From NCBI GenBank assembly GCA_947457745.1, contig CANGWT010000016.1:1-17636 (forward strand): a stretch of 17,636 bases of DNA, read 5' to 3'. The stretch's first letter is position 1, and the number at the start of each line of letters is the position of its first letter. The stretch is from Burkholderiaceae bacterium. GTDB taxonomy: Bacteria; Pseudomonadota; Gammaproteobacteria; Burkholderiales; Burkholderiaceae. The position numbers and the translations under genes are program-made. The notes beneath the pieces were generated by a model. The model had not been told where the DNA came from. It searched no databases and saw only the letters and a list, made by a program, of their open reading frames with translations. Shown piece by piece: positions 1-8,036 of the stretch.

Positions 1-750
1 CTTTCAAAGCATCCTTGGCGTCTTGATGATGAAAAATTACTTTATCCATTTTATGAAAAGTTAGCAAAATGGAGTAAAGACAAGCCAAGCTTGGCAAACG
101 TCTGTGTTCACAAGGGTCTTTATCCACCATCTGTCACGCAGCAATATCCCCACTTATTGGCTTATGCGAAAGTAGATGATGTTGCGAAAGCCGCTAAAGA
201 TTGGCCTCAATTAAATTTTGTTATTTACCATTCTGCTTTTCGTTATACAGGCGGAACCTGGGATATAGGTTGGGAGCAATTTAGACAATCTGGTCGAATT
301 GATTGGGTGACCGATTTAGCTCAGATTCCACAACAAACGGGCGTCAAGAATGTCTACGGTGATTTAGGTCAAATTTTTGCTCAAAGCACTATTGCTGAGC
401 CAAGGTTATGTGCTGCGATGTTGGGCCAGCTAATTCAAGGCTTGGGAGCCGACCATGTTGTTTGGGGTACGGACGCCATTTGGACTGGCTCTCCTCAGTG
501 GCAAATTGAGGCCTTGCGTAGATTAGAAATTCCTGAGGATATGCAGAAAAAGTATGGTTTTAATCCCCTGGGAGCTGCAAATGGGCCAGTGAAGAGGGCG
601 ATCTTCGGTGAGAATTCAGCACGGATCTATAACTTTACCGCTGCACAAAGAGCAGCTTTAATGACTGATAAAGTGGCTTTAGCAAAAGTGAATTATGAGC
701 AGCATGGGGATGGAAGAACAAACTTAAGATATGGTTATATGCAGGCTTAA
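1..750 (+). CDS. Amidohydrolase family (amidohydrolase 2) protein, 5' end missing
   Basis: The frame is open from the first base of the window to the TAA at 748-750, so this is the last 249 residues of a longer protein whose start lies to the left. The fragment resembles the C-terminal half of TIM-barrel metal-dependent hydrolases of the amidohydrolase-2 (ACMSD-like) group. Visible landmarks are a VCVHKG strand end (His about residue 37 of the fragment), a VIYHSAF strand end (His about 77), and WGTDAIW (Asp about 158), which fit the later metal-binding or catalytic positions of the barrel. The end, with GENSARIYN, is typical of this family. Substrate unknown. It is followed by a 162-bp gap before the regulator gene, so it may belong to a different transcription unit from the sulfatase/ABC cluster. 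A short imperfect stem around the stop (741-758) has no T tract and is not called a terminator. Confidence 0.85.
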   Translation, partial: LSKHPWRLDDEKLLYPFYEKLAKWSKDKPSLANVCVHKGLYPPSVTQQYPHLLAYAKVDDVAKAAKDWPQLNFVIYHSAFRYTGGTWDIGWEQFRQSGRIDWVTDLAQIPQQTGVKNVYGDLGQIFAQSTIAEPRLCAAMLGQLIQGLGADHVVWGTDAIWTGSPQWQIEALRRLEIPEDMQKKYGFNPLGAANGPVKRAIFGENSARIYNFTAAQRAALMTDKVALAKVNYEQHGDGRTNLRYGYMQA

Positions 751-844
751 GTAAGCTGCGCAAGGAAAATGCTGGAGTAGTGAAAGCTATACAAGCCTGA
801 ATCTGCATTTATTTGTTGGTTTTCTTATCGTACATATTTGCTAA

Positions 845-856
845 CTTTTGCAAAAG
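845..856. promoter_or_regulatory. Perfect 12-bp palindrome in the regulator leader
   Basis: CTTTTGCAAAAG is self-complementary over all 12 bases and lies about 57 bp before the LacI-type gene. The same TTTTGCAAAA core occurs again at 16454-16463 in front of the iron-type alcohol dehydrogenase gene. Placement suggests a protein-binding site, possibly autoregulatory, but its GC centre differs from the CG centre usual for LacI-family operators. The rest of the 751-912 gap holds a weak -10-like TAGAAT at 892-897, embedded in a 5-bp inverted repeat (CATTC GCTA GAATG, 885-898), with no good -35 partner. Confidence 0.35.
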
Positions 857-912
857 AATAAGGTGCAACTGGGGATAATTCGCGCATTCGCTAGAATGAT
901 AGTATCTTATTT

Positions 913-1956
913 ATGAGCCAAAAAAAATCACAAGTCACTACACGGGCGACACTAAAAAGTATCGCCTTAAAAGCGAAGGTTGACGTTTCAACTGTCTCTA
1001 GAGTGTTATCAGGAAATCCTGATCAGAGGGTTTCAGATAAAACCAAAAATAAGATTATTAAAGTAGCTGGGGATTTAGAATACAGACCAAATATCAGTGC
1101 CCGCAGTCTTAGAGTTTCTAAAACATTTTCAATCGGAATTGTTGTTCCGCAACTAGATAATCCTGTATTTTCTGAGATTATTAAGGGTGCTGAGAGAGGA
1201 GCAGTAGAGCATGGCTATAGCCTAGTAATTTCTTATCTTGAGGATGGCTCATCGCCTGAGGAAGCCTACAAAAAGCTGACTAACTCCAACAGGATTGACG
1301 GGCTACTGGTAACTACATTAAATGAGAATAGCTCTATTCTTAAGGCTGCTAAAAAATCCTCAGTCCCAGTGGTTGTGTTGAATCGACGTGTACCTGGACT
1401 TAAAAATTCAATCTATTTTGATAGCGCTCTAGCAGCAAAAATTGCTACTAATTATCTAATTAAGGCGGGTCACAAGCGCATAGCGCATTTATCAGGTCAG
1501 GTTAATGCATCGACAGGTGTTGGTAGGTTGGCAGGGTACAAGGATGCGTTAGAAGCTGCAAAGATCCCATTTGATACCAGCTTAGTAGAGGTGAGTGGTT
1601 ATTCCATTATGGGGGGATTACAAGCAACAGATAGGTTGTTGGGAAACCCTAAAGCCAGGCCTACCGCAATTTTTGCCCTGACATTAAATGTAGCGGTTGG
1701 GGCGATGATGTCTTTACATAAGCATGGTTTACAAATACCCGAAGACGTATCGGTCATCTCAATACATGATGCGCCAATTGCAGATGCTCTATATCCCCCG
1801 CTTACCACAGTCAAAATGCCCTCTGAAGAGATGGGCTATCAAGGTGCGGTTGGTTTAATTAACTTGATAGAAAAGAAGCGGGAGAAAGTATTGATTCAAA
1901 TTTCCCCTGGTGAGTTAATTATTCGTGAGTCTGTCTCACGTTTCTCAAAAAAATAA
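913..1956 (+). CDS. LacI/GalR-family transcriptional regulator
   Basis: A 347-residue protein of normal LacI-family length. The N-terminal helix-turn-helix and hinge helix region is clear at about residues 13-60: TLKSIALKA, then VDVSTVSRVLSG (14-34), then the YRPNISARSLR segment. From about residue 70 (SIGIVVPQLDNPVFSEII) it has the periplasmic-binding-protein-like effector domain, with the family landmarks RRVPGL, YLIKAGHKRIAHLSG, GRLAGYKDAL and the C-terminal IIRESVSRF. It should be a cytoplasmic dimer binding a palindromic operator and released or activated by a sugar-like ligand. ATG at 913 is the first start after an in-frame TAG at 892-894 and has no Shine-Dalgarno, so a very short leader is possible. 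It is the only regulator seen and is the best candidate for the paired operators at 11418-11437 and 11554-11573 (inference). Its stop is one base from that of the convergent GldA-type gene. Confidence 0.93.
   Translation: MSQKKSQVTTRATLKSIALKAKVDVSTVSRVLSGNPDQRVSDKTKNKIIKVAGDLEYRPNISARSLRVSKTFSIGIVVPQLDNPVFSEIIKGAERGAVEHGYSLVISYLEDGSSPEEAYKKLTNSNRIDGLLVTTLNENSSILKAAKKSSVPVVVLNRRVPGLKNSIYFDSALAAKIATNYLIKAGHKRIAHLSGQVNASTGVGRLAGYKDALEAAKIPFDTSLVEVSGYSIMGGLQATDRLLGNPKARPTAIFALTLNVAVGAMMSLHKHGLQIPEDVSVISIHDAPIADALYPPLTTVKMPSEEMGYQGAVGLINLIEKKREKVLIQISPGELIIRESVSRFSKK
1924..1946 (+). terminator. Possible weak terminator hairpin inside the regulator 3' end
   Basis: CGTGAG (1924-1929) and CTCACG (1935-1940) form a perfect 6-bp stem with a 5-base loop, followed by TTTCTC. 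It lies within the last codons of the LacI-type gene, where the two convergent genes leave only one intergenic base. The T tract is poor on the plus strand. On the minus strand a run of seven T (1947-1953) follows the GldA-type stop but without a good preceding stem. Termination here is plausible rather than shown. Confidence 0.25.
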
Positions 1957-1957
1957 C

Positions 1958-3058
1958 TTACTGCTTCGCTGCTTGACCAGCCTTATCCGCCTCTAAAAGA
2001 GCTTGAATTAACCTATCTATATTCAGTTTTGGAGATATGTTGTTAATGTAGGGGGCATCCATGGTTTTTTTAGCAATTAAATCTAATTCAGCATTCGCTA
2101 TTTCCGTGACGCCAAAATCTCCAAAAGAAACAGGAAGGCCTAAAGAGTGGCAAAATCTTGCATGATTTGTAATTTCGTGTGGTGCCCGTTCTTCAGCTAT
2201 AAGTTGCACTAGTGAGCCAAAAGCAACAATTTCACCATGTAGATATGTAGAAAAAATTGGGTGCGCAGTAAAGCCTCTCGTTAGGGCGTGCGCCAGTGAC
2301 AGTCCAGCACTCTCAAATCCTAATCCACTCAATAAAACCGATGCCTCAATAGCTCTTTCTACATCTTCATTGGGCTTATGGTGATTCTTTACTTGCGAAA
2401 CAGCATCTCTTCCATATTTAATAATGGTTTCATAGCAATGGTCTGCTAATAGCCTTGCAGTGGGAAGAGAGTGGGTTCCAAAAAAATTATTCCCTTGATT
2501 TTCATAGCATTGTTTTGCTTCAAACTTTTTGCTAATTGCATCACCAAGGCCCGCTATAAAGAATCTAATTGGGGCTTTAGAGATTATTTCAGTATCAACT
2601 ATGACAATATCAGGATTCCTCACCATGTAATCTACCCGACTGACTTGATGTTGTTCGTTATACAGGACAATAAGGCGGCTTGTAGGTGAGTCGTTAGATG
2701 CAATAGTGGGGATAATGAAAAGTGGTAAACCGCAGTTTAGGGCGACTCCTTTGGAGGCATCAATTGTTTTCCCTCCACCAAAGCCCAGAATAATCTCCGC
2801 ATTTAATTTGGACGCTTCTAGGGATAACTTTTTAACAATTTCTGGAGTGATTTCGCCTGGGAAAATAATAAAGCTTGTCTCTATGCCTGATTGAGTAAGC
2901 ATATCCTTAAGCATGCTTCCATTTAACTGATTAACAACCTCATCAAGGATGATGACAGCTTTATTGGCATTAAAACTTCTCAATAAAGTTGGAATCTGAT
3001 TTATTGCTCCTGGGCCTTGGATGTATCGTCCAGGAAAGCCTATTGTTTTAACAGTCAT
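1958..3058 (-). CDS. GldA-type glycerol/polyol dehydrogenase (iron-ADH superfamily)
   Basis: A 366-residue protein strongly resembling glycerol dehydrogenases, which oxidise a vicinal polyol to a hydroxyketone with NAD+. From the start at 3058: FPGRYIQGPGAI (8-19); the dinucleotide motif GFGGGKTIDASK (92-103); IPTIASNDSP (116-125), with Asp123 in the substrate region; and metal ligands Asp173 (GLGD), His257 (LAHAL) and His274 (YLHGE), matching the Asp/His/His zinc triad of bacterial GldA in position and context. The C-terminal LLEADKAGQ is also GldA-like. An ATG at 3097 would add 13 residues overlapping the upstream gene; the ATG at 3058 is preferred because homologues begin just before FPGRYIQG, it sits 4 bp after the upstream stop, and a GGGG precedes it. 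It is the last gene of the minus operon. The real substrate may be another polyol or hydroxyketone. Confidence 0.9.
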   Translation of the reverse strand: MTVKTIGFPGRYIQGPGAINQIPTLLRSFNANKAVIILDEVVNQLNGSMLKDMLTQSGIETSFIIFPGEITPEIVKKLSLEASKLNAEIILGFGGGKTIDASKGVALNCGLPLFIIPTIASNDSPTSRLIVLYNEQHQVSRVDYMVRNPDIVIVDTEIISKAPIRFFIAGLGDAISKKFEAKQCYENQGNNFFGTHSLPTARLLADHCYETIIKYGRDAVSQVKNHHKPNEDVERAIEASVLLSGLGFESAGLSLAHALTRGFTAHPIFSTYLHGEIVAFGSLVQLIAEERAPHEITNHARFCHSLGLPVSFGDFGVTEIANAELDLIAKKTMDAPYINNISPKLNIDRLIQALLEADKAGQAAKQ

Positions 3059-3062
3059 CAGT

Positions 3063-3833
3063 CTAATTGCCCCAATAGAAATCTCGACGACCACCATCCA
3101 TGCATATTAATTCGCCATTAATAAATGCGGCTTGGTTTGAGCAAAGAAATGTGACTAGCGCTGCAACTTCTTCTGGCATGCACGTTCTTCCAACGGGGTT
3201 TTGTTTTGTAAGTACTTGCATCATTTCAGGCGTAAACTGGGCAATCAGTTCAGTTGATACATACCCAGGCGCAATTGCATTAACAGTAATCCCTAGGTTA
3301 CCAACCTCTTTGGCAAGAGTTTGGGTTAGGCCAGCAATAGCCGCTTTGGCAGATGAATAGTGCGAGACGCCGGGTCTCCCGCCTCCTGTGAAATTCATTG
3401 AAGACATATTAATAATTCTTCCAAAATTATTTTTTTCCATTAATGGGATCATTGCACGCGACCACAAAAAGGTACTTTTAAGGTGTACATCAATCATGCG
3501 TTCCCATGCGCTTAATGGCATATCTCTCAGTAAGTAGGCCGGTTTAACACCTATACCAGAATTATTGACAAGCACATCACAGTGGTCATGATCCTCTTCG
3601 ATTTGTTTTGCTACTTTTAGTACTTGAGATTCATCTGCAGTATCGGCTTGATAGTAATGGGCAGAAATATTGTTAATTTTTAGTTGCTTAACAGCCTCTT
3701 TTGCAGCCGTGTCATCTATATCTATGAGAATTATTGTTGAACCTTCAGAACCTAAGGCAAATGCATCAGCAAGGCCAATACCTCTTGCGCCGCCCGTGAT
3801 AACACTCACTTTTTCATTTAGACCAAAATTCAT
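3063..3833 (-). CDS. Short-chain dehydrogenase/reductase (SDR)
   Basis: A 256-residue classical SDR, a cytoplasmic NAD(P)-dependent oxidoreductase. Landmarks in order: cofactor motif TGGARGIG (13-20), an acidic IDID at the end of beta-2 (37-40) that favours NAD(H), NNSG (90-93), catalytic Ser about 145, Tyr159 and Lys163 in YSSAK, and the PG motif at 189-190 with YVSTE following. The C-terminal INGELICMDGG is typical. ATG at 3833 has a good AAGGGA Shine-Dalgarno 6 bases upstream, and only 2 bp separate it from the permease stop, so translation is probably coupled. With the GldA-type enzyme directly after it, the likely job is oxidation or reduction of a secondary alcohol or ketone of the imported substrate. 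Specificity cannot be read from the sequence. Confidence 0.92.
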   Translation of the reverse strand: MNFGLNEKVSVITGGARGIGLADAFALGSEGSTIILIDIDDTAAKEAVKQLKINNISAHYYQADTADESQVLKVAKQIEEDHDHCDVLVNNSGIGVKPAYLLRDMPLSAWERMIDVHLKSTFLWSRAMIPLMEKNNFGRIINMSSMNFTGGGRPGVSHYSSAKAAIAGLTQTLAKEVGNLGITVNAIAPGYVSTELIAQFTPEMMQVLTKQNPVGRTCMPEEVAALVTFLCSNQAAFINGELICMDGGRRDFYWGN

Positions 3834-3835
3834 AA

Positions 3836-4669
3836 CTATCCCTTGATTGCGCCTGCGGCAAGACCTTTAATAAAATAACGCCCCAAGAAAACAAACATGA
3901 GGAATAAGGGAATTGCGATCAAGGTAGCTCCAGCCATTAATTCACCCCAGCGAGCGTCAAAGGAGCCAATTAATGATGCAAGACCTACTGGTAAGGTTTT
4001 ATTTGTATCACTGCTGACTAGAACAAATGCAAAGACATAGTCCGTCCATGACAATAGGAAGGAAAAAATAGAAACAGTAATAATTCCTGGGAGCGACAAG
4101 GGCAGAACAACTCGAAAAAATGCTCCCGCACGTGAACATCCATCCACCATGGCTGCTTCTTCAAGATCGAAAGGCATGACTTTAAAGAAACCCCATAACA
4201 TCCAGACACCTAAAGGAATGGTCAGAGTGCAATGGGCTAGTACTACTGCTATTAAGCTATCAGACAATCCCAGGGTGGCAAAAATTGAAAGTAGAGGAAT
4301 TGCGAGCATAAGGGGTGGGAACATATAGGCGTAAAGCATGCTTCCTACAATCATGGTCTTACCTGGAACCCGATATCGGGTGACAACATAAGCAATGATG
4401 ACGGAAATGATCAGGGTTATAAACACTACTGCCATGGCTACAACGAGGCTATTCATGAACTGCAATGGATAGTCAGTAAGCTCAAGTAGATTTTGATAGG
4501 AAGTGAATTGCCAATCAATTGTTTCCGGTAAAAAAGTTGGCGTCTTAAATAAATCTCGTTCGGGGCGAATGCTGGAAACGATCATCCAATAGATTGGAAA
4601 GAACGACCACATACCTAACAGGGCAATAGCTGCCAGGGTAAATAAGAAAGCACCGCCCTTAAGCCTCAA
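3836..4669 (-). CDS. ABC sugar importer permease, MalG/UgpE type
   Basis: A 277-residue inner-membrane protein with about six hydrophobic segments (roughly 8-30, 73-97, 107-130, 137-160, 190-212, 245-264). The cytoplasmic EAA loop that contacts the ATPase is clear: LEEAAMVDGCSR (169-180) followed by FFRVVLPLSLPG. This is the second permease of a CUT1-type carbohydrate importer. Translation starts with TTG at 4669, overlapping the stop of the preceding permease in a TTGA arrangement; no in-frame ATG occurs until residue 20, inside the first membrane segment, and a clear Shine-Dalgarno precedes the TTG, so TTG is the chosen start. It works with the partner permease, the solute-binding protein and the ATPase of the same operon. 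The transported solute is not determinable; sugars, polyols and glycerol phosphate are the usual range. Confidence 0.93.
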   Translation of the reverse strand: MRLKGGAFLFTLAAIALLGMWSFFPIYWMIVSSIRPERDLFKTPTFLPETIDWQFTSYQNLLELTDYPLQFMNSLVVAMAVVFITLIISVIIAYVVTRYRVPGKTMIVGSMLYAYMFPPLMLAIPLLSIFATLGLSDSLIAVVLAHCTLTIPLGVWMLWGFFKVMPFDLEEAAMVDGCSRAGAFFRVVLPLSLPGIITVSIFSFLLSWTDYVFAFVLVSSDTNKTLPVGLASLIGSFDARWGELMAGATLIAIPLFLMFVFLGRYFIKGLAAGAIKG

Positions 4670-5553
4670 TTTGAACCCTCTTTTTCTTCAAGTGGAAAGT
4701 AATGAAAATAGATCAAAATTAATACTGAAAGAATAAGGAAGGACAAGGTAGCTACTGCTGCTCCACCTCCAACATCGTATTGTAAAAAGGCTCGACGATA
4801 TGCAAGAATAGGGAGATGCTCTGTGGCAGAGGATGGCCCTCCCTTGGTTAGAAGCCAAACAATATCAAATTTATTAAACATCCAAATACTTCTTAGGAGA
4901 ATAATTACCATCAGCATTGGTAATAGCATTGGTATAGTGACATGCCAAAATTGCGACCATAAGCTTGCCCCATCAACTTTTGCAGCCTCATATAGAGATT
5001 TAGGAATGGTCTGAAGCGCCGCTAAGAATGAAACAGTTACAAATGGCGTCCAAGTCCAGACACTAGAGACTATGATTACCCCCATTGCAAGGTAGGAATT
5101 TTCAAACCAGCTAGGCCTTCCTAAGCCTAATTGCTCTGCCCATATAGTTAGTAATCCTAGAGTGCCATCTAGCATCCATTGAAAGGCTAAGGCTACTACT
5201 ACCGTGGGTAGTAAGTAAGGCAATATCACTATGCCTCTAATAATTGGAAGGCCGGGAAAGCTCCTATCTAAAAATAGTGCAAAGATGATTCCTAGGAAAA
5301 CTTGTAATGCAATGGTAAAAAATCCGAATACTAGGCCTATCCAAAGCGCCCTCCAAAAGACTGCATCATTCAAAATGCGAATGTAATTAGCAATACCGAC
5401 CCAATTTTTGTTGGATATGAAAGATTCGGACTGGTAAAGGCTTAATTGAATTGCGTGAAAAACTGGTAGCAGGATTAGAAGGAGAATCAGAGAGAGCGAA
5501 GCGATAAATGCCCATTTAAGGGCCTTATCGCTTCGGGTTCTAAATCCCTGCAT
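4666..5553 (-). CDS. ABC sugar importer permease, MalF/UgpA type
   Basis: A 295-residue inner-membrane permease with hydrophobic segments at about 13-35, 68-97, 105-128, 155-180, 207-225 and 262-285. The EAA loop reads LYEAAKVDGASLWSQF (188-202) followed by WHVTIPMLLP. WVGIANYIRIL (51-61), after the first membrane helix, is the usual periplasmic segment of MalF/UgpA-type subunits. It forms the translocation pore with the MalG-type subunit. ATG at 5553 comes 5 bp after the stop of the solute-binding protein gene. No strong Shine-Dalgarno is seen, which suggests re-initiation by ribosomes finishing the upstream gene. Confidence 0.93.
   Translation of the reverse strand: MQGFRTRSDKALKWAFIASLSLILLLILLPVFHAIQLSLYQSESFISNKNWVGIANYIRILNDAVFWRALWIGLVFGFFTIALQVFLGIIFALFLDRSFPGLPIIRGIVILPYLLPTVVVALAFQWMLDGTLGLLTIWAEQLGLGRPSWFENSYLAMGVIIVSSVWTWTPFVTVSFLAALQTIPKSLYEAAKVDGASLWSQFWHVTIPMLLPMLMVIILLRSIWMFNKFDIVWLLTKGGPSSATEHLPILAYRRAFLQYDVGGGAAVATLSFLILSVLILIYFHYFPLEEKEGSN
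4676..4681 (-). promoter_or_regulatory. Shine-Dalgarno deciding the TTG start of the MalG-type permease
   Basis: Read on the minus strand this is AGAGGG, separated from the TTG codon (4667-4669) by 6 bases. It lies within the last codons of the upstream permease and supports TTG initiation with coupled translation. Confidence 0.6.
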
Positions 5554-5558
5554 TGATT

Positions 5559-6914
5559 TTATAAAACTGTCCGGTATTTCTTGGCCATAATGTCGACGGC
5601 CTCTGAAGATGGCATGCCGTTGTAAACGACATTTTGTAATCCTTCAGTAATAGCAAATGTTTCGAACATTTTTGCAGGACGCAAATCCACGCGCGGACCT
5701 TCCGTGTCAACCGATCGAATAATGACATCTTTTCGGGTGAGGAAGCTCTTCATAAATTCAACTAAATCTGCATGCTTCTCAACCAATGGATGAGCTCTCC
5801 AGCGGGCATCATCGTATACGTCTAGTCTGGGCGGTTGAAAATGTAAGGGTGCAGAATGCAAGAAGTTAATGTATTGATTTTCTGTAAACCACTCCATGAA
5901 TTTGAGTGACTCGTCTTTCATGGGGGTATTTAATACTACCCAGCCATCATAGCCATGATTAACTGCCTGACCCTTACCGGCGCTATCTGGATACATAAAA
6001 AACCCAGTTTTGGATACTAAGTCTGGCGCCTTATCCTCAATAACTTCCATTAACCTTCCTGCGTAAGGCGCATGGGCTACCTGACCACTTGAGTATTGAC
6101 TTAAGACAGTACCAAAGAGGGCCTGCGTCATGCCTTGGGGCATACTGGGCGATAGTTTTTTCATGAAGTCGAAGTAGGCCATCACCTTTGGCTTATTCGT
6201 TGGGTTATCGATAACCAATGAAAAATTATCATCCAGCATTTTTACGCCATCCGCCCACATATATCCGAGCGACATCCATTGTGCTGCCGCATTGTTACCA
6301 AGGGGTTGTGCAATTCCAAATTTACCATCACCTGTTAGGGCTTTAGCATTTTCTGCCATCTGCTCCCATGTTGTTGGTACTTTCAAACCTTTTTGTTCAT
6401 ATAAATCTTTTCTGTAGTACATCCAGCAGAAGTTGTAATCATATGGGTACCAATAATTCTGCCCTTTGATTGGGAATAGGATGCGAGGACCCCATTTATA
6501 TTTGCTTACTAGTTTATTGAGAGGTACAAGTTTTCCGGCATCAGCAAGAATAAAAACGTGCCCAGCAAATGCTAAGGTTCCAATGTCGTATGGCGTACCT
6601 GCGGCAATTGAAGCTTGCAATTTGTTGTAAGCGTCATCAGGAATGACGGTATCAATAATTACTCTTACTTTTGATATTCTCTCGTATTCAGCAGCAGCTA
6701 CTCTCAATGCCTTAACTGAATCCCTCGAGGGTTCAGCATTGAGGAATCGAATTGTTTTTTGTTGTGCATGGACCGCTGGTGCACCCGCAGCAAATAATGC
6801 TGCACCAGCAACAGCAGCCTTCAGAATCCCTCGTCGCTCAAGTTTTTGGGTTTTATCTTTATTAGCTTCATTCGCCTGAACAGTTAAAACGTCTAATTCT
6901 TTATGATTTTCCAT
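5559..6914 (-). CDS. ABC importer solute-binding protein (family 1) with twin-arginine signal
   Basis: Periplasmic receptor of the CUT1-type importer, 451 residues from the ATG at 6914. The N-terminus has a polar stretch of about 26 residues, then ERRGILK (26-32), which fits a Tat motif with Arg27-Arg28, a hydrophobic alanine-rich segment (33-45), and an AVHA cleavage site after about residue 50. The mature part shows family-1 features: FLNAEPSRDSV, KLQASIAAGTPYDI, the YRKDLYEQKGLKVPTTWEQM segment, and GYDGWVVLN. An alternative ATG at 6941 would add 9 residues but has no Shine-Dalgarno, whereas 6914 has AAGGGG about 7 bases upstream. Tat export would mean the receptor folds before secretion. 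It lies between the ATPase and permease genes in the same operon. Ligand unknown. Confidence 0.9.
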   Translation of the reverse strand: MENHKELDVLTVQANEANKDKTQKLERRGILKAAVAGAALFAAGAPAVHAQQKTIRFLNAEPSRDSVKALRVAAAEYERISKVRVIIDTVIPDDAYNKLQASIAAGTPYDIGTLAFAGHVFILADAGKLVPLNKLVSKYKWGPRILFPIKGQNYWYPYDYNFCWMYYRKDLYEQKGLKVPTTWEQMAENAKALTGDGKFGIAQPLGNNAAAQWMSLGYMWADGVKMLDDNFSLVIDNPTNKPKVMAYFDFMKKLSPSMPQGMTQALFGTVLSQYSSGQVAHAPYAGRLMEVIEDKAPDLVSKTGFFMYPDSAGKGQAVNHGYDGWVVLNTPMKDESLKFMEWFTENQYINFLHSAPLHFQPPRLDVYDDARWRAHPLVEKHADLVEFMKSFLTRKDVIIRSVDTEGPRVDLRPAKMFETFAITEGLQNVVYNGMPSSEAVDIMAKKYRTVL

Positions 6915-6943
6915 CTCCCCACCCCTTACCTTTGAAAACATAA

Positions 6944-8032
6944 TTAAAAAAGAACTTCTCCCGTTGCACTATCAAAAATCTGTAATTTGGATTCTTTAAA
7001 AGCAATATTGAGCTCATCGCCCACAGCATATCGATCTTCACGACCACTTAATATTCTTATTTTTTGATTTCCAGATAATTCTGAAATGATCAGGGTTTGT
7101 GCTCCCATTTGTTCAACCAGAGTCACTCTAGCCTTAACTAAACTAAGCCTACTCTCATTAGTGACTATTTCTATATATTCAGGTCGAATTCCTAGGACAA
7201 CTTTATGAGGCTGAGAATTGATAGTTTGTAGCTTGTGACCTAGGTCAATAGTGATTCCTTGGTTTTTAAAAACATACTGGCCACTGGAATGGCTGAGTTC
7301 ACCTTCAATCAAGTTCATTTCAGGTGCGCCTATAAAGCCAGCAACAAAAAGATTAGCAGGGTGATCATAGACTTCTAGCGGAGTTCCAATTTGTTGAACC
7401 TTGCCCTGATGCATAACAACAATTCGGTCTCCCAGGGTCATTGCTTCGACTTGATCATGCGTGACATAGATCATATTGATGCCGAGGCGTTGATGTAATT
7501 GGCCAATTTCCTCTCGCATACGAATACGCAGCTTTGCATCTAAATTCGATAGTGGCTCATCTAGCAGGAAGACCTCTGGAGATCTGACAAGAGCTCTTCC
7601 TAGTGATACACGCTGCATCTGACCGCCAGAAAGTTGCCTCGGTTTTCTATCTAGTAAATTTTCAATTCTTAGAATTTCAGAGGCCCATTGAATCTTTTTC
7701 TTTATTTCTTCTTTTGAAACTTTACGCATCTTTAAGCCAAATGCGAGATTTTCATAGACTGTTTTATGAGGGTAAAGGGCATAATTCTGAAATACCATGG
7801 CAATGTTCCGCTCACTTGGTTCCAGATTAGTTACATCTTTATCACCAATTTGGATTTGACCCGAACTGACTTCTTCAAGTCCTGCAATCATTCTGAGAGT
7901 GGTTGATTTCCCACAACCTGATGGCCCTACTAAGACAATAAATTCCCCGTCTTTGATCTCAAGGTTTAAATTTTCGACCACAGAAGTTTGGCCAAAGCTT
8001 TTTGTAATATTTTTTAAAGAAATAGAAGCCAT
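6944..8032 (-). CDS. ABC sugar importer ATPase, UgpC/MalK type
   Basis: A 362-residue cytoplasmic ATPase energising the importer. All motifs are intact: Walker A GPSGCGKST (36-44), Q-loop Gln82 in VFQNYALYPH, signature LSGGQ (134-138), Walker B VFLLDEP (154-160), D-loop NLDAK, and switch His192 in YVTHDQVEAM. After about residue 235 there is the C-terminal TOBE/OB-fold regulatory region (VVLGIRPEYIEI, later VTLVEQMGAQTLI) found in MalK and UgpC, which can bind regulators or inducers. ATG at 8032 is 4 bp after the kinase stop. Having a dedicated ATPase in the operon means the importer does not need a shared one. MalK and UgpC subfamilies are hard to separate without a tree, so no symbol is given. 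Confidence 0.95.
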   Translation of the reverse strand: MASISLKNITKSFGQTSVVENLNLEIKDGEFIVLVGPSGCGKSTTLRMIAGLEEVSSGQIQIGDKDVTNLEPSERNIAMVFQNYALYPHKTVYENLAFGLKMRKVSKEEIKKKIQWASEILRIENLLDRKPRQLSGGQMQRVSLGRALVRSPEVFLLDEPLSNLDAKLRIRMREEIGQLHQRLGINMIYVTHDQVEAMTLGDRIVVMHQGKVQQIGTPLEVYDHPANLFVAGFIGAPEMNLIEGELSHSSGQYVFKNQGITIDLGHKLQTINSQPHKVVLGIRPEYIEIVTNESRLSLVKARVTLVEQMGAQTLIISELSGNQKIRILSGREDRYAVGDELNIAFKESKLQIFDSATGEVLF

Positions 8033-8036
8033 ATTT

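Noticed and set aside
741..758. Stem around the amidohydrolase stop codon
   Set aside because: The stem is bulged, with almost no loop and no T tract after it, so not called a terminator.
885..898. CATTC GCTA GAATG inverted repeat before the regulator as an operator
   Set aside because: Only 5-bp arms, no second copy, and no similarity to the TTGAACAA repeats; kept only as a note within the leader description.
3059..3097. Upstream ATG giving the GldA-type protein 13 extra residues
   Set aside because: It overlaps the SDR coding sequence by 35 bases and the extra residues match nothing in the family; the ATG at 3058 fits homologue N-termini and operon spacing.
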